Shown: one piece after another, positions 52,676 to 63,974 of the stretch
Numbering within the stretch: position 1 is the first letter of the stretch
Layout: each line of letters begins with the position of its first letter
DNA from: Hyposmocoma kahamanoa
Taxonomy: Eukaryota; Arthropoda; Insecta; Lepidoptera; Cosmopterigidae
Assembly: GCF_003589595.1 (NCBI RefSeq)
Contig: NW_020654748.1
Location: 5,664,259 to 5,728,258, forward strand
Length of the DNA: 64,000 nucleotides
Direction: 5' to 3'
Made by a program: the position numbers and the translations under genes
The notes under the pieces: model-generated
Told to the model about the DNA's origin: nothing
What the model saw: only the letters and a program-made list of their open reading frames with translations
The model's database searches: none

Positions 52676-53097
52676 ACACTTTTCGTATACTTTCTTTTCG
52701 GAAGGCAACAATTCCATCAGTCAAGGCGGTCGTCGAATTCACTCGTGGACATATCCAAACACGACAAAAGTTGTGCCGGAACGTGTCCAGAAAGCAAAGA
52801 ATTGTCGACTCATAATAAAATAAAGTTTGTGACGCGTGGGCACCGCGATGCTGCTGCCTGGGATAGAATTCATGTCGACAAACCTCAAATTGTGGCAAAT
52901 AGATTTTCTTGACATGGGTAAACGGTGGTAAGCTTATGATTCTACTATACAACAGTTGTATAGTAAGTACAATCATTTACATCCCTTTCCTCCTGGGTAG
53001 AGTTTTGTGAGGACCGAGAAGACAGTACTTAATATTACATATAAGGAGAGGAAAGCACTATTGAATGCTATTCTTTTAGTAGGTATTGTCCAATGTT

Positions 53098-53319
53098 TAG
53101 TAGCAGTGAAGCTCCTTGTGAAAGAGTTCATCCAGGGAAGTACCACCTTACCTATTTCTGCCGCCAAGCAGTAATGTGAGCGTTACTGCGTTCCTGTTTT
53201 GAAGGGTAAGGGTGCTAGTGAAATTACTGGTACTTGGGATTGGCTATGGACAGGCTTGTCGCTTAACACCAAGCGCACCACGTTTTCGTCCGTTCACTTG
53301 TATCATTAAAAAAAATCTT
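53098..53319 (+). repeat. family A retroposon, internally deleted
   Basis: TTTAGTAGCAGTGAAGCTCC to GGTGCTAGTGAAATTACTGG, then a jump to GGCTATGGACAGGCTTGTCG and the A-rich end. Confidence 0.8.
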
Positions 53320-53556
53320 GTTCGGAGACGTTAACTACACAAAAAACCGATTTACCATAGCTTGTATTATTATTATTAGAACCTTTACAGACCCAGTTAT
53401 GCACAACAGAATCGAAGTGGTTGCTTTGGCTTGTATAACGTAGGTAATAATGGCATTTTAGATGCAGAGATTTCTCGTCTACCTCAAGGACACTTTGTTA
53501 AAACCATAGCCCGGACTAACGTTCGAGAGTTTTTATTATAATAATAATATAATAAC

Positions 53557-53759
53557 AACGCATACACTCAACATAGTCCCGCACTAGGAAAACCCTGTGT
53601 CGCGGGTGTCATGGACACACACATAGACAACCACAAATTACACCCAAACTCACGAGAGAAATAAATGTAAGCTATACAAATATTTCTCCCGGCCCGGGAA
53701 TCGAACCTTGGACCTCTGCGTGGTAGTCCTGCATGGTAACCGTTCGGCCACGGAGGCAG
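53557..53759 (-). mobile_element. SINE family 1, reverse, full length
   Basis: Head complement CTGCCTCCGTGGCCGAACGG, B-box GGTTCGATTCCCGGG, tail GTTGTTATTATAT. TTATTATA occurs on both sides as a possible duplication. Confidence 0.88.
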
Positions 53760-54453
53760 TTATTATAGAAATGAGCTTCTTGATTAAGCACACAGATATC
53801 TCGACAAAGAGATCGACAATTCAGAACGAGATCGCTATTCCTAATCAATTACGTAAAAGCGATCGTTTATTTCGATAAAAACTTGCGCAAGCTGGACCAT
53901 CTGAACTATAAATCGAACGTCCACGAATAGACGGAACTTTGTGCAACAGCGATTCGGACAAAAGATACCTATTTACTTCGGAATGGCCGAGAGAACTCGC
54001 AACATCCAATACACCTCTAGTATATTCGTATGTATGTTTGCCAAGTCAAATGCTCGTTCAATAGTAATAAAACAAGGCGAGAACAGAAAGATCTTTTCAT
54101 TAAACGTATCGAAGACGCCGCTGATTTATCGCCTCGCGAGACACTCTATTCATGGCGTGCGTTTTGTTGTCTAGAGATCGATTGGCCTCGAATAAAATAC
54201 ATTCGCCAATTGAATAGCGTGCCCGCGCTCCAGCGCAATGTTTCAGCGAAAACGACACTTTTTCAGCCCGAAAGAACTAATGGCTTCACGCGCTAGCCCC
54301 CGACTTTCAATAAATGGTCGGCCCGTCGCGCCCACAGCCACCACTGCTCCAACGAACCTAGCTAATCTATCCTACAACTTTTTTTAGTTTGAACCGTTCG
54401 TTTTCAAATCGAAAAGCCCATTTCAAACTGCGAACAGATGTTCAATCATTAAT
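53760..54453. other. upstream of beat, no recognised gene
   Basis: Overlapping frames of 77 and 88 codons at 53941-54296 in a less AT-rich patch; no family features. Confidence 0.35.
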
Positions 54454-54688
54454 AAACCGCATTCAAAAAAAGGAGGACGTTCTCAACTAGACTGTATTTT
54501 TTTATATATATGTTACGCGATAACTGTGAACCGATTTTGATGATTATTTTTTGTTAGAAAGAGGGTTCTTCATTAGTGGCCCCCTTTTAATTTGAAAAAA
54601 ATATTTCATTTCTAATGGTGGCAACCTAAACGATTTCAATAAAATTTGGCAAATAGATGAAATTCCACGCATTAAGTGATCGGTTTTT
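54454..54688 (+). repeat. family B repeat
   Basis: AAACCGCATTCAAAAAAAGG, GAACCGATTTTGATGATT and end AAGTGATCGGTTTTTTT. Confidence 0.65.
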
Positions 54689-55515
54689 TTAGTACACTGT
54701 GCAAAGATAATGAACATTTTATAAACTATTAATATATGTATAGACATTATAGGTTTTTATTAAAGCAAACAAGCTCTTGTCTAGAGGCGGTACACTAACG
54801 ACGTTCATTTTTATTTTATACGTTTTTTTTATATTAAGCATCGCGAACCGTAGAAAGCCAATTGGACCGCTGCGTCACTAAAAGACGCCACATAGCCAGA
54901 CAGCAATTGAAGTAAAATTATAGCCTCTCATAAACTCAAGTCATTTTATAAACAAACAGGGAGGATGCAGTGAATTCGTTTCAAGTTTAAAATGGATTCG
55001 TGGAAGGCACACCTGACTGAGCAACTGTAAAAGCGACGTTTAAATTTCCATAAAATTTTAGAGTTATGAGCGAGCACGAAAGCCTAGATTGATGAAAAGC
55101 GAGAATCATGCGAGCCGGCCGACCTCCGAGCCCGGGTTGCTGTTTGGCAACCAGCCTAGCTAATTCCCATGCAACCACAGCTCTCAACTCCACGTTCATT
55201 TATGCGTCACTTTTACGTCATTTGAAAGTTGTAAAGAAGTTTACACATCCAAAAGAAGCGCCTTGGCTCTTCACAAGTGGTAACGACCAACACTTAGATG
55301 TTCTAAACTTTTCCTATCGAGTGCATTGCATAGTATGTTCACGTACAACAATAAAATTACATTTATGGTACGTGTTTGTACATAAACTGCACGGAGTACG
55401 TGAAACTCATGCTTTATGTTTTTATTACAGTGGGAGCAACAGCCGTATATACGAGTACAGTAAGTGTGTAACCTTGAATACTGAAAAATTATTCCCCCAT
55501 ATCTCTTTCACTCAT

Positions 55516-55849
55516 TTTTTAACCGACTTGAAAAAAGGAGGAGGTTCTTATTCGACTGTATATTATTTTTCTTTTTTGTATGTATGCTACGCGATAACTC
55601 GGGTATTTGTGAATCGATTTTCATGATTCTTTTTTGTTGGAAAGGGGGTACTTCCATAGTGGTCTCATTTAATTTTGAAGAAAATCATCCACCTCTAAGG
55701 ATGGCTGTTCACGCATGAAGATTCATTTTTATAAATAGTGCCTAAATTTTACTTAAGGAGCAATTATTTTCATAGTTGATTTTGCTATTTTTCCATTTCA
55801 AGGCGTTTTTTATCGTATTGCCTTAAATTTTCATTAACAAACCGACTAA
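55516..55849 (+). repeat. family B repeat
   Basis: TTTTTTAACCGACTTGAAAA, GGAGGAGGTTCTTATTCG and CGATTTTCATGATTC; ends near AACAAACCGACT. The 172-codon frame 55108-55626 runs into this repeat. Confidence 0.65.
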
Positions 55850-55948
55850 GCAAAAATGGCATATAAAAATGATTTGCGTTGTCAACACCCCTTTTACCTA
55901 AGCTGATCATTCGAATTCGACGTTCGAATTACAAAGTATTTAAAAATT

Positions 55949-56048
55949 TAATTGGAATTTTGTTTGAAAAAACAAATATACGCTATTTCAATCCAGAAAA
56001 ATAGTTTCATTTCCTATGTGTAACAATCGCGAAAACCTAAGAACTCGA
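55949..56048 (+). mobile_element. Penelope-derived single arm with 12-bp target duplication
   Basis: TATTTAAAAATT is repeated at 55937-55948 and 56049-56060. The 100-bp insert has TTTGAAAAAACAAATATACG, AATAGTTTCATTTCCTATG and the full outer end AAAACCTAAGAACTCG. One arm only, cut off before the ribozyme-like motif. Confidence 0.82.
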
Positions 56049-56770
56049 TATTTAAAAATTATAAAATTTATAAATGCAAGCAAGGAGACAAGGAGGTTTG
56101 TCTTTCGATTACTTGCTCTGACGAGTTTATTAACTCACTTTTTCGTGTTAAAGATAATGTTTCACATCGAAACATTAAATACCTGTACTGTAAACGTAGC
56201 GCACGATAGCCCTCCGAATGTGTAGCACGACAATCTAGTGAAGGTCGAACAGAGCTGTTGCATGCAAGCGATATACGGCCGATTTCTATATTTGATCCTG
56301 AATCTAAGATTGTTTTCTATCCAGATTTTATTCGATCCATCGATCGCTGCCGGATCTGTATTTCAATATGTCTATCTTGGATCTAGCGCCCTTAAAAAAA
56401 AGGATCGGTCGTAAATTTACTCCCTCTCTGACGTTTATTCCACGCAATCGGAGTAAAAGTTCATTACATGAATTAGTGAATAAAATGGTGGTTATGTTTC
56501 TAAGATAAATTTATGTGATATTACATGTGCTTTTGGCAAAAATATAAATTAATTGCAAACTTTCAAGTATAAAATATTTAAACCGTAAGTACGTCAAGAA
56601 TGACGTGTTTGGAGGAACAGAACGGAACGTTTATTGTCAAACGAGCGGGACGGCCATATAGGATGGAAAAAAAATAAAGGGAAGGCGCGCGGGGCGGCGG
56701 CGAAATGTTAGTGTCAATTTATGTTTTGTTGAAGTTTGTTCGTATTCGTGACGTGATAAAATAATCTTAA

Positions 56771-57010
56771 TTATAAAAATACCGTTTTGATAAATTGCAT
56801 TATTTCATTTAAAACAAATTCAACTGATGTTTTGTTCAGCCCAAATTTGAATGTAAATTCAGCGTCAGTTAAACTTGCCATGAAGTTTATACGCCTAAAC
56901 GTTCTTGAGGACACAAGATGCTCTTGGTCGCTGTCGCTACTATCCCAGTTCGATAACTGAACAAATTGTTCAAGATCACAGTCGCTATCACTTAAAAATA
57001 ACTTCCGTTT
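56771..57010 (-). pseudogene. PIF/Harbinger transposase N-terminus relic (HARBI1-like)
   Basis: An open minus frame of 79 codons between stops: KRKLFLSDSDCDLEQFVQL, an acidic Ser/Asp stretch, SSRTFRRINFMASLTD, AEFTFKFGLNKTSVEFVLNE and IMQFIK before TAA. The acidic start and the D.EF..KF.L.K..V..VL..I pattern are the N-terminal part of HARBI1-type transposases in insects. The DDE catalytic part is missing. If real, it belongs to the superfamily whose TWA duplication is seen at the foldback MITEs. Assignment rests on pattern only. Confidence 0.6.
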
Positions 57011-58102
57011 TTATACGATTACACAGTACAATCGGTCAAAATTGGAGGATCGCTACTATAGATCGAACACGTTCGAAATCCGATTTGTCAAAATAGACGG
57101 TTTGGTGATGACCAATTGTAACGCCAACCACAAATCGATTAATTAATTGAATGAATCAATTTGTTCAATTGAGTCATACTAGCGGTTTTCCTTACATAAC
57201 CTATATCAACATATTTAAAATTTCAATTTAAATCCTTCTTCAAATCTTAGATATTCGTTCGATTGCGATTGAAATGTTCGATTTAATAATCGATTACTAA
57301 ACTTTAATTGATTGAACCGTGTGTTTTTTTTTTATCGAACAGCACTATGCAACCATAGGCAAGTCATAGAGGTATAGATGATTAATAACCTCACTTTTTG
57401 GACTACTATTTATCAAATACGATTTTAAGATGCTATTCAAATGAATATTGTTGGAAAAAGTGATGATATATCAAGTCGAAATCTTCGAAATATACCTGAA
57501 AGTGTTACTTATTCGATTTATTAAGTGATTGCTTTAGAATTTTAACCAAACAGGTTTGTTTACTTTTTGTTCAAAATGGATTAGAACAGACTATAGTTTA
57601 AATAAGTAAAGTCATCTCTAACATTAACGGTAAAAGAAAACAGATCCCAGTATGAAAATTAATTATAATAATAATATATTTTATTGTTTCGTACAGTATT
57701 TTCTTAACATCTAGTTAAAATAAATACAAAAAATATTGAGACAAAAGGTAGAGGTTCAGCTTATGCTGACACGGTGATGAGACCGCGCAGCGCTGTTTAT
57801 CAACCTCTCGCTACTAATCCCTATGGTATTGAGTGGGAAACATGTCAACGAGGGTTGATGAAGAATATAATTATTTACATACACCTATCAAAAAAATATT
57901 CATGAACATTATGAGAAAAAAATAATAATGATAAAGAAAAAAAAACTATGATAAAAAAACATTAATTCAAACAGTTCATGAAATTCGTGTGCGAGTGTGT
58001 AATCGCGTTTGTGTGTGTGTTTCCGTATCACAAAAATCTATGTCATCCGTGGAACAAAGATCTATGCGCAAGACTACGAGTACTTATTCTCAGGACAGGA
58101 CA
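57011..58102. other. no recognised feature
   Basis: AT-rich, with homopolymer A runs near 57915-57960. Confidence 0.4.
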
Positions 58103-58202
58103 CGAGAGAAATAAATGTAGGCCATACAAATATTTCTCCCGGCCGGGGAATCGAACCTGTGACCTCTGCATGCCAGCCAGGCATGGTAACCGAACGGAGG
58201 CG
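58103..58202 (-). mobile_element. SINE family 1, reverse, 5' half
   Basis: B-box complement GGGGAATCGAACC and GAAATAAATGTAGGCCATAC; tail half missing and the A-box partly deleted. Confidence 0.8.
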
Positions 58203-58570
58203 GGTAATAACAGTTATATAATCACATCGTGCGTACGTAAGTGTTGTACCTTATGTTCATTTAGTAGCAATGATAATTTGTTTAAATAGGATTAGTTGAT
58301 ATCATGTCAAAAGTAGTTTACTATTTTTAAGGTTTTACAGTAGGCATGTTTCAGGTTTTCTGCAGCCAGTTGTCTTCGCAATAAGACCGATGTGTATTTT
58401 GTTCGAAAGCTATGCTCAAGATCGAAGGAACTGGCTAGCCGAACAAGCACTGACAAACAAATTCCTCTACGTCGTATTGTTTCTCATTACAATTATTAGT
58501 TTAAAATTATTGTGTGGTAAATAGCACTGAACCATATTAATGTAAGAAGTGTGTTTTTGACAATTGTACC

Positions 58571-58774
58571 CATTGACTTACAAATAAAATGGACGACGGG
58601 TCTAATACAAAAACCACGAAAAAAATGTCCCAAGTCAACCTATTCGAAATTTAAATTGTAATGTCATCGCAAAGCATCAAAGCGGAGTTTGACGCTCTGT
58701 ATACGATTTTAGCGCCTTACAAGTGCGGACACTTTTTAGCGCGGACCCGACGTCCATATAATTGTAAGTCAATG
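58571..58774. mobile_element. TIR MITE with 8-bp target duplication, copy 2
   Basis: ATTGTACC occurs at 58563-58570 and 58775-58782. Termini CATTGACTTACAAATAAA and its inverted form GTAAGTCAATG. 204 bp, nearly identical to copy 1 at 9982-10208 apart from an internal deletion. Confidence 0.9.
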
Positions 58775-59061
58775 ATTGTACCATTTAATTTAATCATAAT
58801 GATCCACAGACTTACATAATTGATATATTCTAATTTCCTGCTTCTAAATTTAATAAGCTATTTTCTTTTTTATTTAAATTGTATTTGTTTGACTATCCAT
58901 CACAAATAATTTTAATTTTAATAATAATTTGTGGATTATGTTGTTGATTGTACGTGTACTTATGTTAGAAATAACTAACACTGAATGTAAATATACAAAG
59001 TACAAATGTTTGTATCCCTTAAAAATAAATAAATGTAAAAAGATTCCTATATGTCCAAGAA

Positions 59062-59175
59062 GGCCCTGTACTCTCGTTTACCGTTGGATATCCATCCCAA
59101 ACAATTACTGAGAAATTATTTTTGTTATTGTTTATTGTTTCGGACGAATGTCGGATAGAGAACGAGAGTAGGTCC
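59062..59175. mobile_element. TIR MITE with GTCCGACAT-type ends, copy 2
   Basis: Left GGCCCTGTACTCTCGTTTA and CCAAACAATTA; right TATTGTTTCGGACGAATGTC and AACGAGAGTAGGTCC. Shorter than copy 1. Confidence 0.65.
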
Positions 59176-59319
59176 GAGGATTAATTGCCAATCCACATTG
59201 GGCTAGGTCGTGGTGTAATAAAATATTCTGTGCGTATTAGTGCCTGTGGATCTATACACAATTATTTGTGCTATGTAGAATCGTATACGTTTCTTCAATA
59301 ATAGTTTTTATACAACCTT

Positions 59320-59860
59320 TTGCCCACTAATTTGGCTGTTTTTTATGCAATTTTAGACAATCATTCCCTGGAACAAGGATTCCCTGTGCAAACAAGAACA
59401 AAACAAGGGAGTGACAGTCGACACCCTTTATATTGCCACCAAATTCTCCAAGCCCGCCTCAAAAGCCGTAAAAGTTTCCTGCGCACCACAAAGGCTACGA
59501 GTGACCATCCAACTGTCACTAGGTGTGCATTGTGGAAACGGATAAACCCCCCATCACCTGGTTTCATCATACCTCAAGAGCAACTACCACCAGGTTGCGA
59601 TCTGCGGTGGCCCGTGTGGCAGTTCTTGAATCGTCTTCTCACTCAGGCAGGACGCTGCAGAGACACGATGTGTAAATGGGGTTTCAGGGATACTAGTCAA
59701 ACCCAATGTGACTACGGTGCCCCAACACAGTCCATGAAGAACTTACTGTTTTGCCCCTTGTATCCTAATACCTGGGATATAATTTCCTACGAGGGAAGGT
59801 CTCTACGCGGCCACGTACAGCGCAGTCAAAGTAGCAACGTACTATTCAGAGTTAATATAG
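59320..59860 (+). pseudogene. LINE reverse transcriptase C-terminal fragment
   Basis: A long frame reads RKSFLRTTKATSDHPT, QEQLPPGCDLRWPVWQFLN, RCRDTMCKWGFRDTSQTQCDYG and NLLFCPLYP, the conserved tail (R...W....LNR....G.C...M.KWG...C.CG..Q...H....CP) of an insect LINE. Near 59795 the frame must shift to continue as EGLYAATYSAVKVATYYSELI and a TAG ending 59860, which is the usual end of this family. So one frameshift; the reverse transcriptase core and endonuclease are missing. Confidence 0.85.
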
Positions 59861-59899
59861 TCCTAAAATAAAAGAAGCATCGACACGATAAGAAGAAGT

Positions 59900-60211
59900 A
59901 GAAGGATTCCCTGGATTGCGCATCGTACGAACGTATCCGTGCTTTTTTTGAATTTAGGAATTGCAGTTGCAAAATCACACACTCTTATCTTACATCTGTT
60001 TGCTACGCATTCTGCAGTTCTTTGGTCACATTGCACGCAGAAGTGCTGATAGTCTCTAGAGCGTGGTTGTTAGGGGCAGGATTGATGGCAAACGACCTAG
60101 AGACCGAAGTTCAAAACGATGGTGTGACCTGATGGCTAAAAGTCTAGCAGTACCAGTGAACGTCACATTCCACCTAGCCAAAGACTGAGTGCAGTGGAGA
60201 ACGCAACGACG
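59900..60211 (+). pseudogene. second LINE tail, different lineage
   Basis: Broken frames give RRIPWIAHRTNVSVL, then YICLLRILQFFGHIARRSADSL, a stop, VVVRGRIDGKRPRDRSSKRW and NVTFHLAKD with a stop before VQWRTQRR. The LQFFGHI.RR.......VV.G.I.GKR.RGR...RW pattern is the C-terminus of RTE-like endonuclease/reverse transcriptase LINEs. Three or more disabling changes. Confidence 0.75.
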
Positions 60212-60218
60212 TAAGTTA

Positions 60219-60340
60219 ACAAGTCTCCTGTGCTTGTAATTTCACCAGCACCTTTACACACAGTAATACTGACATTACTGCTAGGCGGCAGAAACACGTA
60301 GAAGAAGTCTTTCGCAAGGAGCTCTTCTGCTACTAAATTC
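60219..60340 (-). repeat. family A retroposon, reverse, 5' half
   Basis: TAGTAGCAGAAGAGCTCCTT in reverse at its start; ends at GGTGCTGGTGAAATTACAAG complement. The mariner element begins only 3 bp from its 5' end. Confidence 0.78.
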
Positions 60341-60343
60341 TTA

Positions 60344-61475
60344 CGTAGGTCACTCAATAAGTTTTGAGATAAAGAAAAAATATCAAACATATTAATATAA
60401 TTTATTTTACATTTTTTCAAAATACTCTCATCATTATCTCCACAAAGTTTCATTCGTCTAAACCAACTCTGAAAACACTTTTGCCAGTCTTGATCCGTCA
60501 GCATTGAAATTGCCATTTCGTAGGCAGCTACTGCTTCTTCGACACTCAAAAAAAATTTTCCTTTGATTTTATCCTTCACTGTTGGGAACAAAAAGAAATC
60601 GCAGGGAGCCAAGTCAGGGCTGTACGGCGGGTGATTTAAGGTTTCTATACCAGATTCCTTAATAAACGCCTTTGTTCTCAGGGACGTATGTGAAGAGGTG
60701 TTATCGTGACGTAGCATGATTCCCCGAAGCCCGGTCTTTGGTCTCCTCTCCCGCACAGCTTGGAAAACTTAAAAACTTTTGGCAATGCTACTGTTGTGTG
60801 CCATTCTGAATTAACAGACCTACTATTTTCTAACATTGACGTCGACAAATGTCCGCTCCGAGAAAAAAAACTAGCTACCATTTTTATGCCGACGTTTCGA
60901 GGTCTTTGCAACTTTGTCGGTAATTGTCCCTCTGCGAAGACCCACACCGACGACTGCTTCTTGCTTTCTGGATCATATTGATAGACCCATTTTTCATCAC
61001 CAGTAACGATTTCTGAAACACGTCTCGATGTCCCATTTTCGAAACATATAAGCATTTCTCGGCACCAATCCACTCGAGCCTGTTTTTCAGCACCGGAGAG
61101 CAATCGTGGAATCCATCGACAACAACGCTTCCTCACTCCAAGATGATGATGCAGGATAGTATTGATGCTTCCCGAACTAATGCCTAGGATCTTCTCAATG
61201 TTCGTGTACGTGATTCGTGGGTCTTCTCGCACCAACATTTCAGATGTCCACACATTTTCTGCAGTAACTGCTGTTTCCGGGCGTCCGCCTCTTAGGTCAT
61301 CTTCAAGGTTAGTTTTGCCTCTTTTAAATTCCTTAAACCACCTAAAAACTGTTGCACGAGAAGGAGCAGAGTCCTCTAATGCTGACTGCAAACGTTCCAA
61401 ACTCAATTGTTCAGTTAAACCACATTTAAAATCATAGAAGATCATAGCACGCAAATGTTCACAGTTAAGATCCAT
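60344..61475 (-). pseudogene. mariner transposase (D,D34D), one frameshift
   Basis: From ATG at 61475 (MDLNCEHLRAMIFYDF) the frame gives the helix-turn-helix region (SRATVFRWFKEFKRG, GGRPETAV), then VTGDEKWVYQYDPE with the first catalytic Asp. Near 60757-60780 the frame is lost; the next frame resumes at RERRPKTGLRGIMLRHDN with the second Asp and YSPDLAPCDFFLF with the third. The last two Asp are separated by 34 residues, the mariner D,D34D signature. About 370 codons in all. It also lacks a stop inside the element: the second frame reads on through the terminal repeat (LSQNLLSDLRKN) into flanking DNA as far as 60163. Otherwise few changes, so it is a recent copy. Confidence 0.93.
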
Positions 61476-61659
61476 TATTGTAAAGAAAAAGCGCGGGAAG
61501 CGTTGTAGTAAAATGACTAACAATGTCATCTTTTTTTAAATTTAGCTAAATTGCTTTTGGTGATCTATTTTTAAATAAATTTGCTTTTTAAAAACATATA
61601 ATACGGGTGCGTTCCATTTTTAAATTTCGAGCATCTCAAAACTTATTGAGTGCTCTACG
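60344..61659 (-). mobile_element. mariner element, 1316 bp, TA duplication
   Basis: TA at 60342-60343 and 61660-61661. Inverted ends of about 27 bp: CGTAGGTCACTCAATAAG at the left and, in complement, CGTAGAGCACTCAATAAG at the right, both continuing TTTTGAGAT. It codes a transposase on the minus strand with one frameshift. Size, TA target and ends are all typical of mariner. Confidence 0.95.
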
Positions 61660-61752
61660 TAATTTAAATTCTTATCGAACCGATGGCATAATCTATTATC
61701 ACCAGTGATTTATTTGCGGGAATTAATTTACCTAAAGTATGAACGTTTTAAT

Positions 61753-61890
61753 TATTAATACAAATATCGAACACTCAGAAAAAATTCCTTCGATCCGGCC
61801 GGATTCGAACCGACGTCTTCTAGCATACCGTGTCAGACGCTATACCTATAAGTCACGGAACGAACCAGCGGACCTCATGAATTTTTATAT
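61753..61890 (-). mobile_element. SINE family 2, head and tail, reverse
   Basis: Reverse reading: linker end GGTCCGCTGGTTCGTTCCG, A-box TGACTTATAGGTATAGC, B-box GGTTCGAATCC, then TTCGATATTTGTATTAATAA. A scrap of the MITE at 49901 lies directly beside it (61697-61745). Confidence 0.8.
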
Positions 61891-63761
61891 GTGCTTGTTG
61901 TCGTAATAAGTAATACTACTCATTTTAGTATCATGACAAACCTATCAACCAAGTAATGTATTATTGCTAAAGTGACTGAAAGAACGAGTGATTTCCCAAT
62001 ATTGTCTAACCCTTACCAAAAGTAGGAAAGAAATAACGCTATATGAACTATATAATGCCATCTCTTTCCTTTTTGATGTTCCGAATCGTGTTATTGTAGT
62101 ATAATGTTAAAGTACTTAACATTATTTACATTCAGAGAATATTAACTGCCAAAAAAAGAAAAGTATGTAATAACGAAATCTATTAAAATTACGTTGTTTT
62201 CAATTATTATTCCACATTTTCATGAAGAAAATAAATAAAACAAGCTGAGTCTTGATAGTCACGTTGTGAATTCGGATCCATAGTCTAGTGTCAACTGTTA
62301 GTTTCACCAAGGAGCATGTAGACGTCGCTGTCATAATTTTACGAAATAAACATCGCGTATTTTTATTTTACGAGAAATTTTGTCCTACGTGCTATTAAAT
62401 AAAAAATAAACAAAATATTCAAGAGATATATGTAAATAAATAAGTTCAACTTAGCTTTTAATCATTACAAATCAATATTAAAACAATAAAACTGAAAACA
62501 ATATTGTTTCCATTGCATCCGTGTAACTATTTTAAGATTGCTAAATTTGACATAAGAGCAATATTACTGTAATGTCAAAGTCGCGTCATAGTACGAACTG
62601 AGTGAATGAATAGTCACAAAGCTGCCAATAAAACATCATAGTTTTAACATTACAAATAAGCTTGCTTTCAGCGCGTTATGGTACGAAAAGTTAATGTAAG
62701 GTTAAAGTAATATTGTTTTAAGAGGTTGTGGTAGGCCCCCTGATACTCACTGCTCGATGTTTTACGAGCCTACCGAGTTCGACATTAGTGCTCGAGTCTG
62801 TTTATGTATGTGAGTCGAGCTTAACTCTGGTAAGTACCCACTGAACGCCGTTATGGTGTGGTGTGTTAAACTGTAGTGTAATATCTTCTTCTTTTTTTAA
62901 ATCACTATATTAGGGTTTTGTTTGCAATTGTAGTTGTTCAGTAAAATTTAACCCTGCTTATCGTACTCGAGACTTTGTAGAGTAGAAGTCGCTTCGGGTC
63001 GACTTTTGGAACTCGAGTTACGTTGAAGATTCGAGTTCTTTTTAGACTTTAGTTCGTGCTCCGATGATTCGCACTAAATGCGACTCGGACTCGTAAGTGT
63101 TTTGGGCCACCGAACCGCGCTAAATGAGTCGAGTTTATAAAAAAAAGTTCCCGGACTCGAATGTTTTATAACACTAGCATAAACTCTGCCTACATTAAGT
63201 AATTACGTAAAGTTTATAGGCTATCCGTTTAAAGTAAATTTTTATTTAACTTAAAATTTAAAATTTTGTGCTGCTAGTGGTTCTAATTGGTGACCAGTTG
63301 TTACTCGATTTCTGTACAAATACGGGCGACTGCTGACATCGTTTTTTAAAAATAAACAGCGTTGTGGTAATTGTTACTGGAAGTGGAGGAGGAAAAGATG
63401 TTGCTGCCTTGTATAAAGTTAATAACTGAAGCAACGAGGGAAAGTTAATAACTGAAGACGCGGGAATAAGAAAGAGGAAGCAAAGTGCAGCAATGTTATT
63501 TTTGGCCGAAATCATTAAATGCCTTGTACAAGAAAAGACCACAATGCAGTTATATCAATTATCGTCGCACCAGTCCCCACGCCGGCGAGCCCTCGCGTTA
63601 ATTGAACTAAATCATCGCTTCACACGACCACCGACCACGGCGTATCTATCCAATAAAGCAATTTTCCAATTGGCCCCAATAAGGTACCTCCGTTCATCTT
63701 CAATAGACACATTCTACGCAGTAGTTATTTCTATATTATAGCATTACGTACTTTTGCTGGT
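61891..63761. other. no recognised gene; ACTCGA-rich patch
   Basis: 62740-63170 holds many GAGTCGAG, ACTCGAG and GACTCG words in both directions, like the interior of a foldback element. The 82-94-codon frames at 63258-63741 lie on opposite strands and show no family features. Confidence 0.4.
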
Positions 63762-63773
63762 ATTATAATTGTT

Positions 63774-63974
63774 ACTAGTTTTCCGGATTTAAATCGCGGT
63801 TATTGGTTTTTTTTTTTCATACAAACCGACGTTTCGGGTCTTTTACAACCGTGACCATGGGACCTGTGAAGGGCCCGAAACGATGGTTTGTTCTAAAAAC
63901 AAATATACGCGATTTAAATACGGAAAAATAGTTCCATTTCCTATGTGTAACAATCGCAAAAACCTAAGAACTCG
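63774..63974 (+). mobile_element. Penelope-derived inverted unit with 12-bp target duplication
   Basis: ATTATAATTGTT at 63762-63773 is repeated at 63975-63986. Left arm TTTTCCGGATTTAAATCGCG, centre with the ribozyme-like motif (63845-63890), right arm and full outer end AAAACCTAAGAACTCG. 201 bp, more diverged than the copy at 51044. Confidence 0.87.

Noticed and set aside
55108..55626. 172-codon plus-strand frame
   Set aside because: The last 40 codons are family B repeat sequence (FLTDLKKGGG) and the rest has no family features; it is a chance frame.
60760..61437. Plus-strand frames of 73 and 91 codons
   Set aside because: They are antisense shadows of the mariner transposase.
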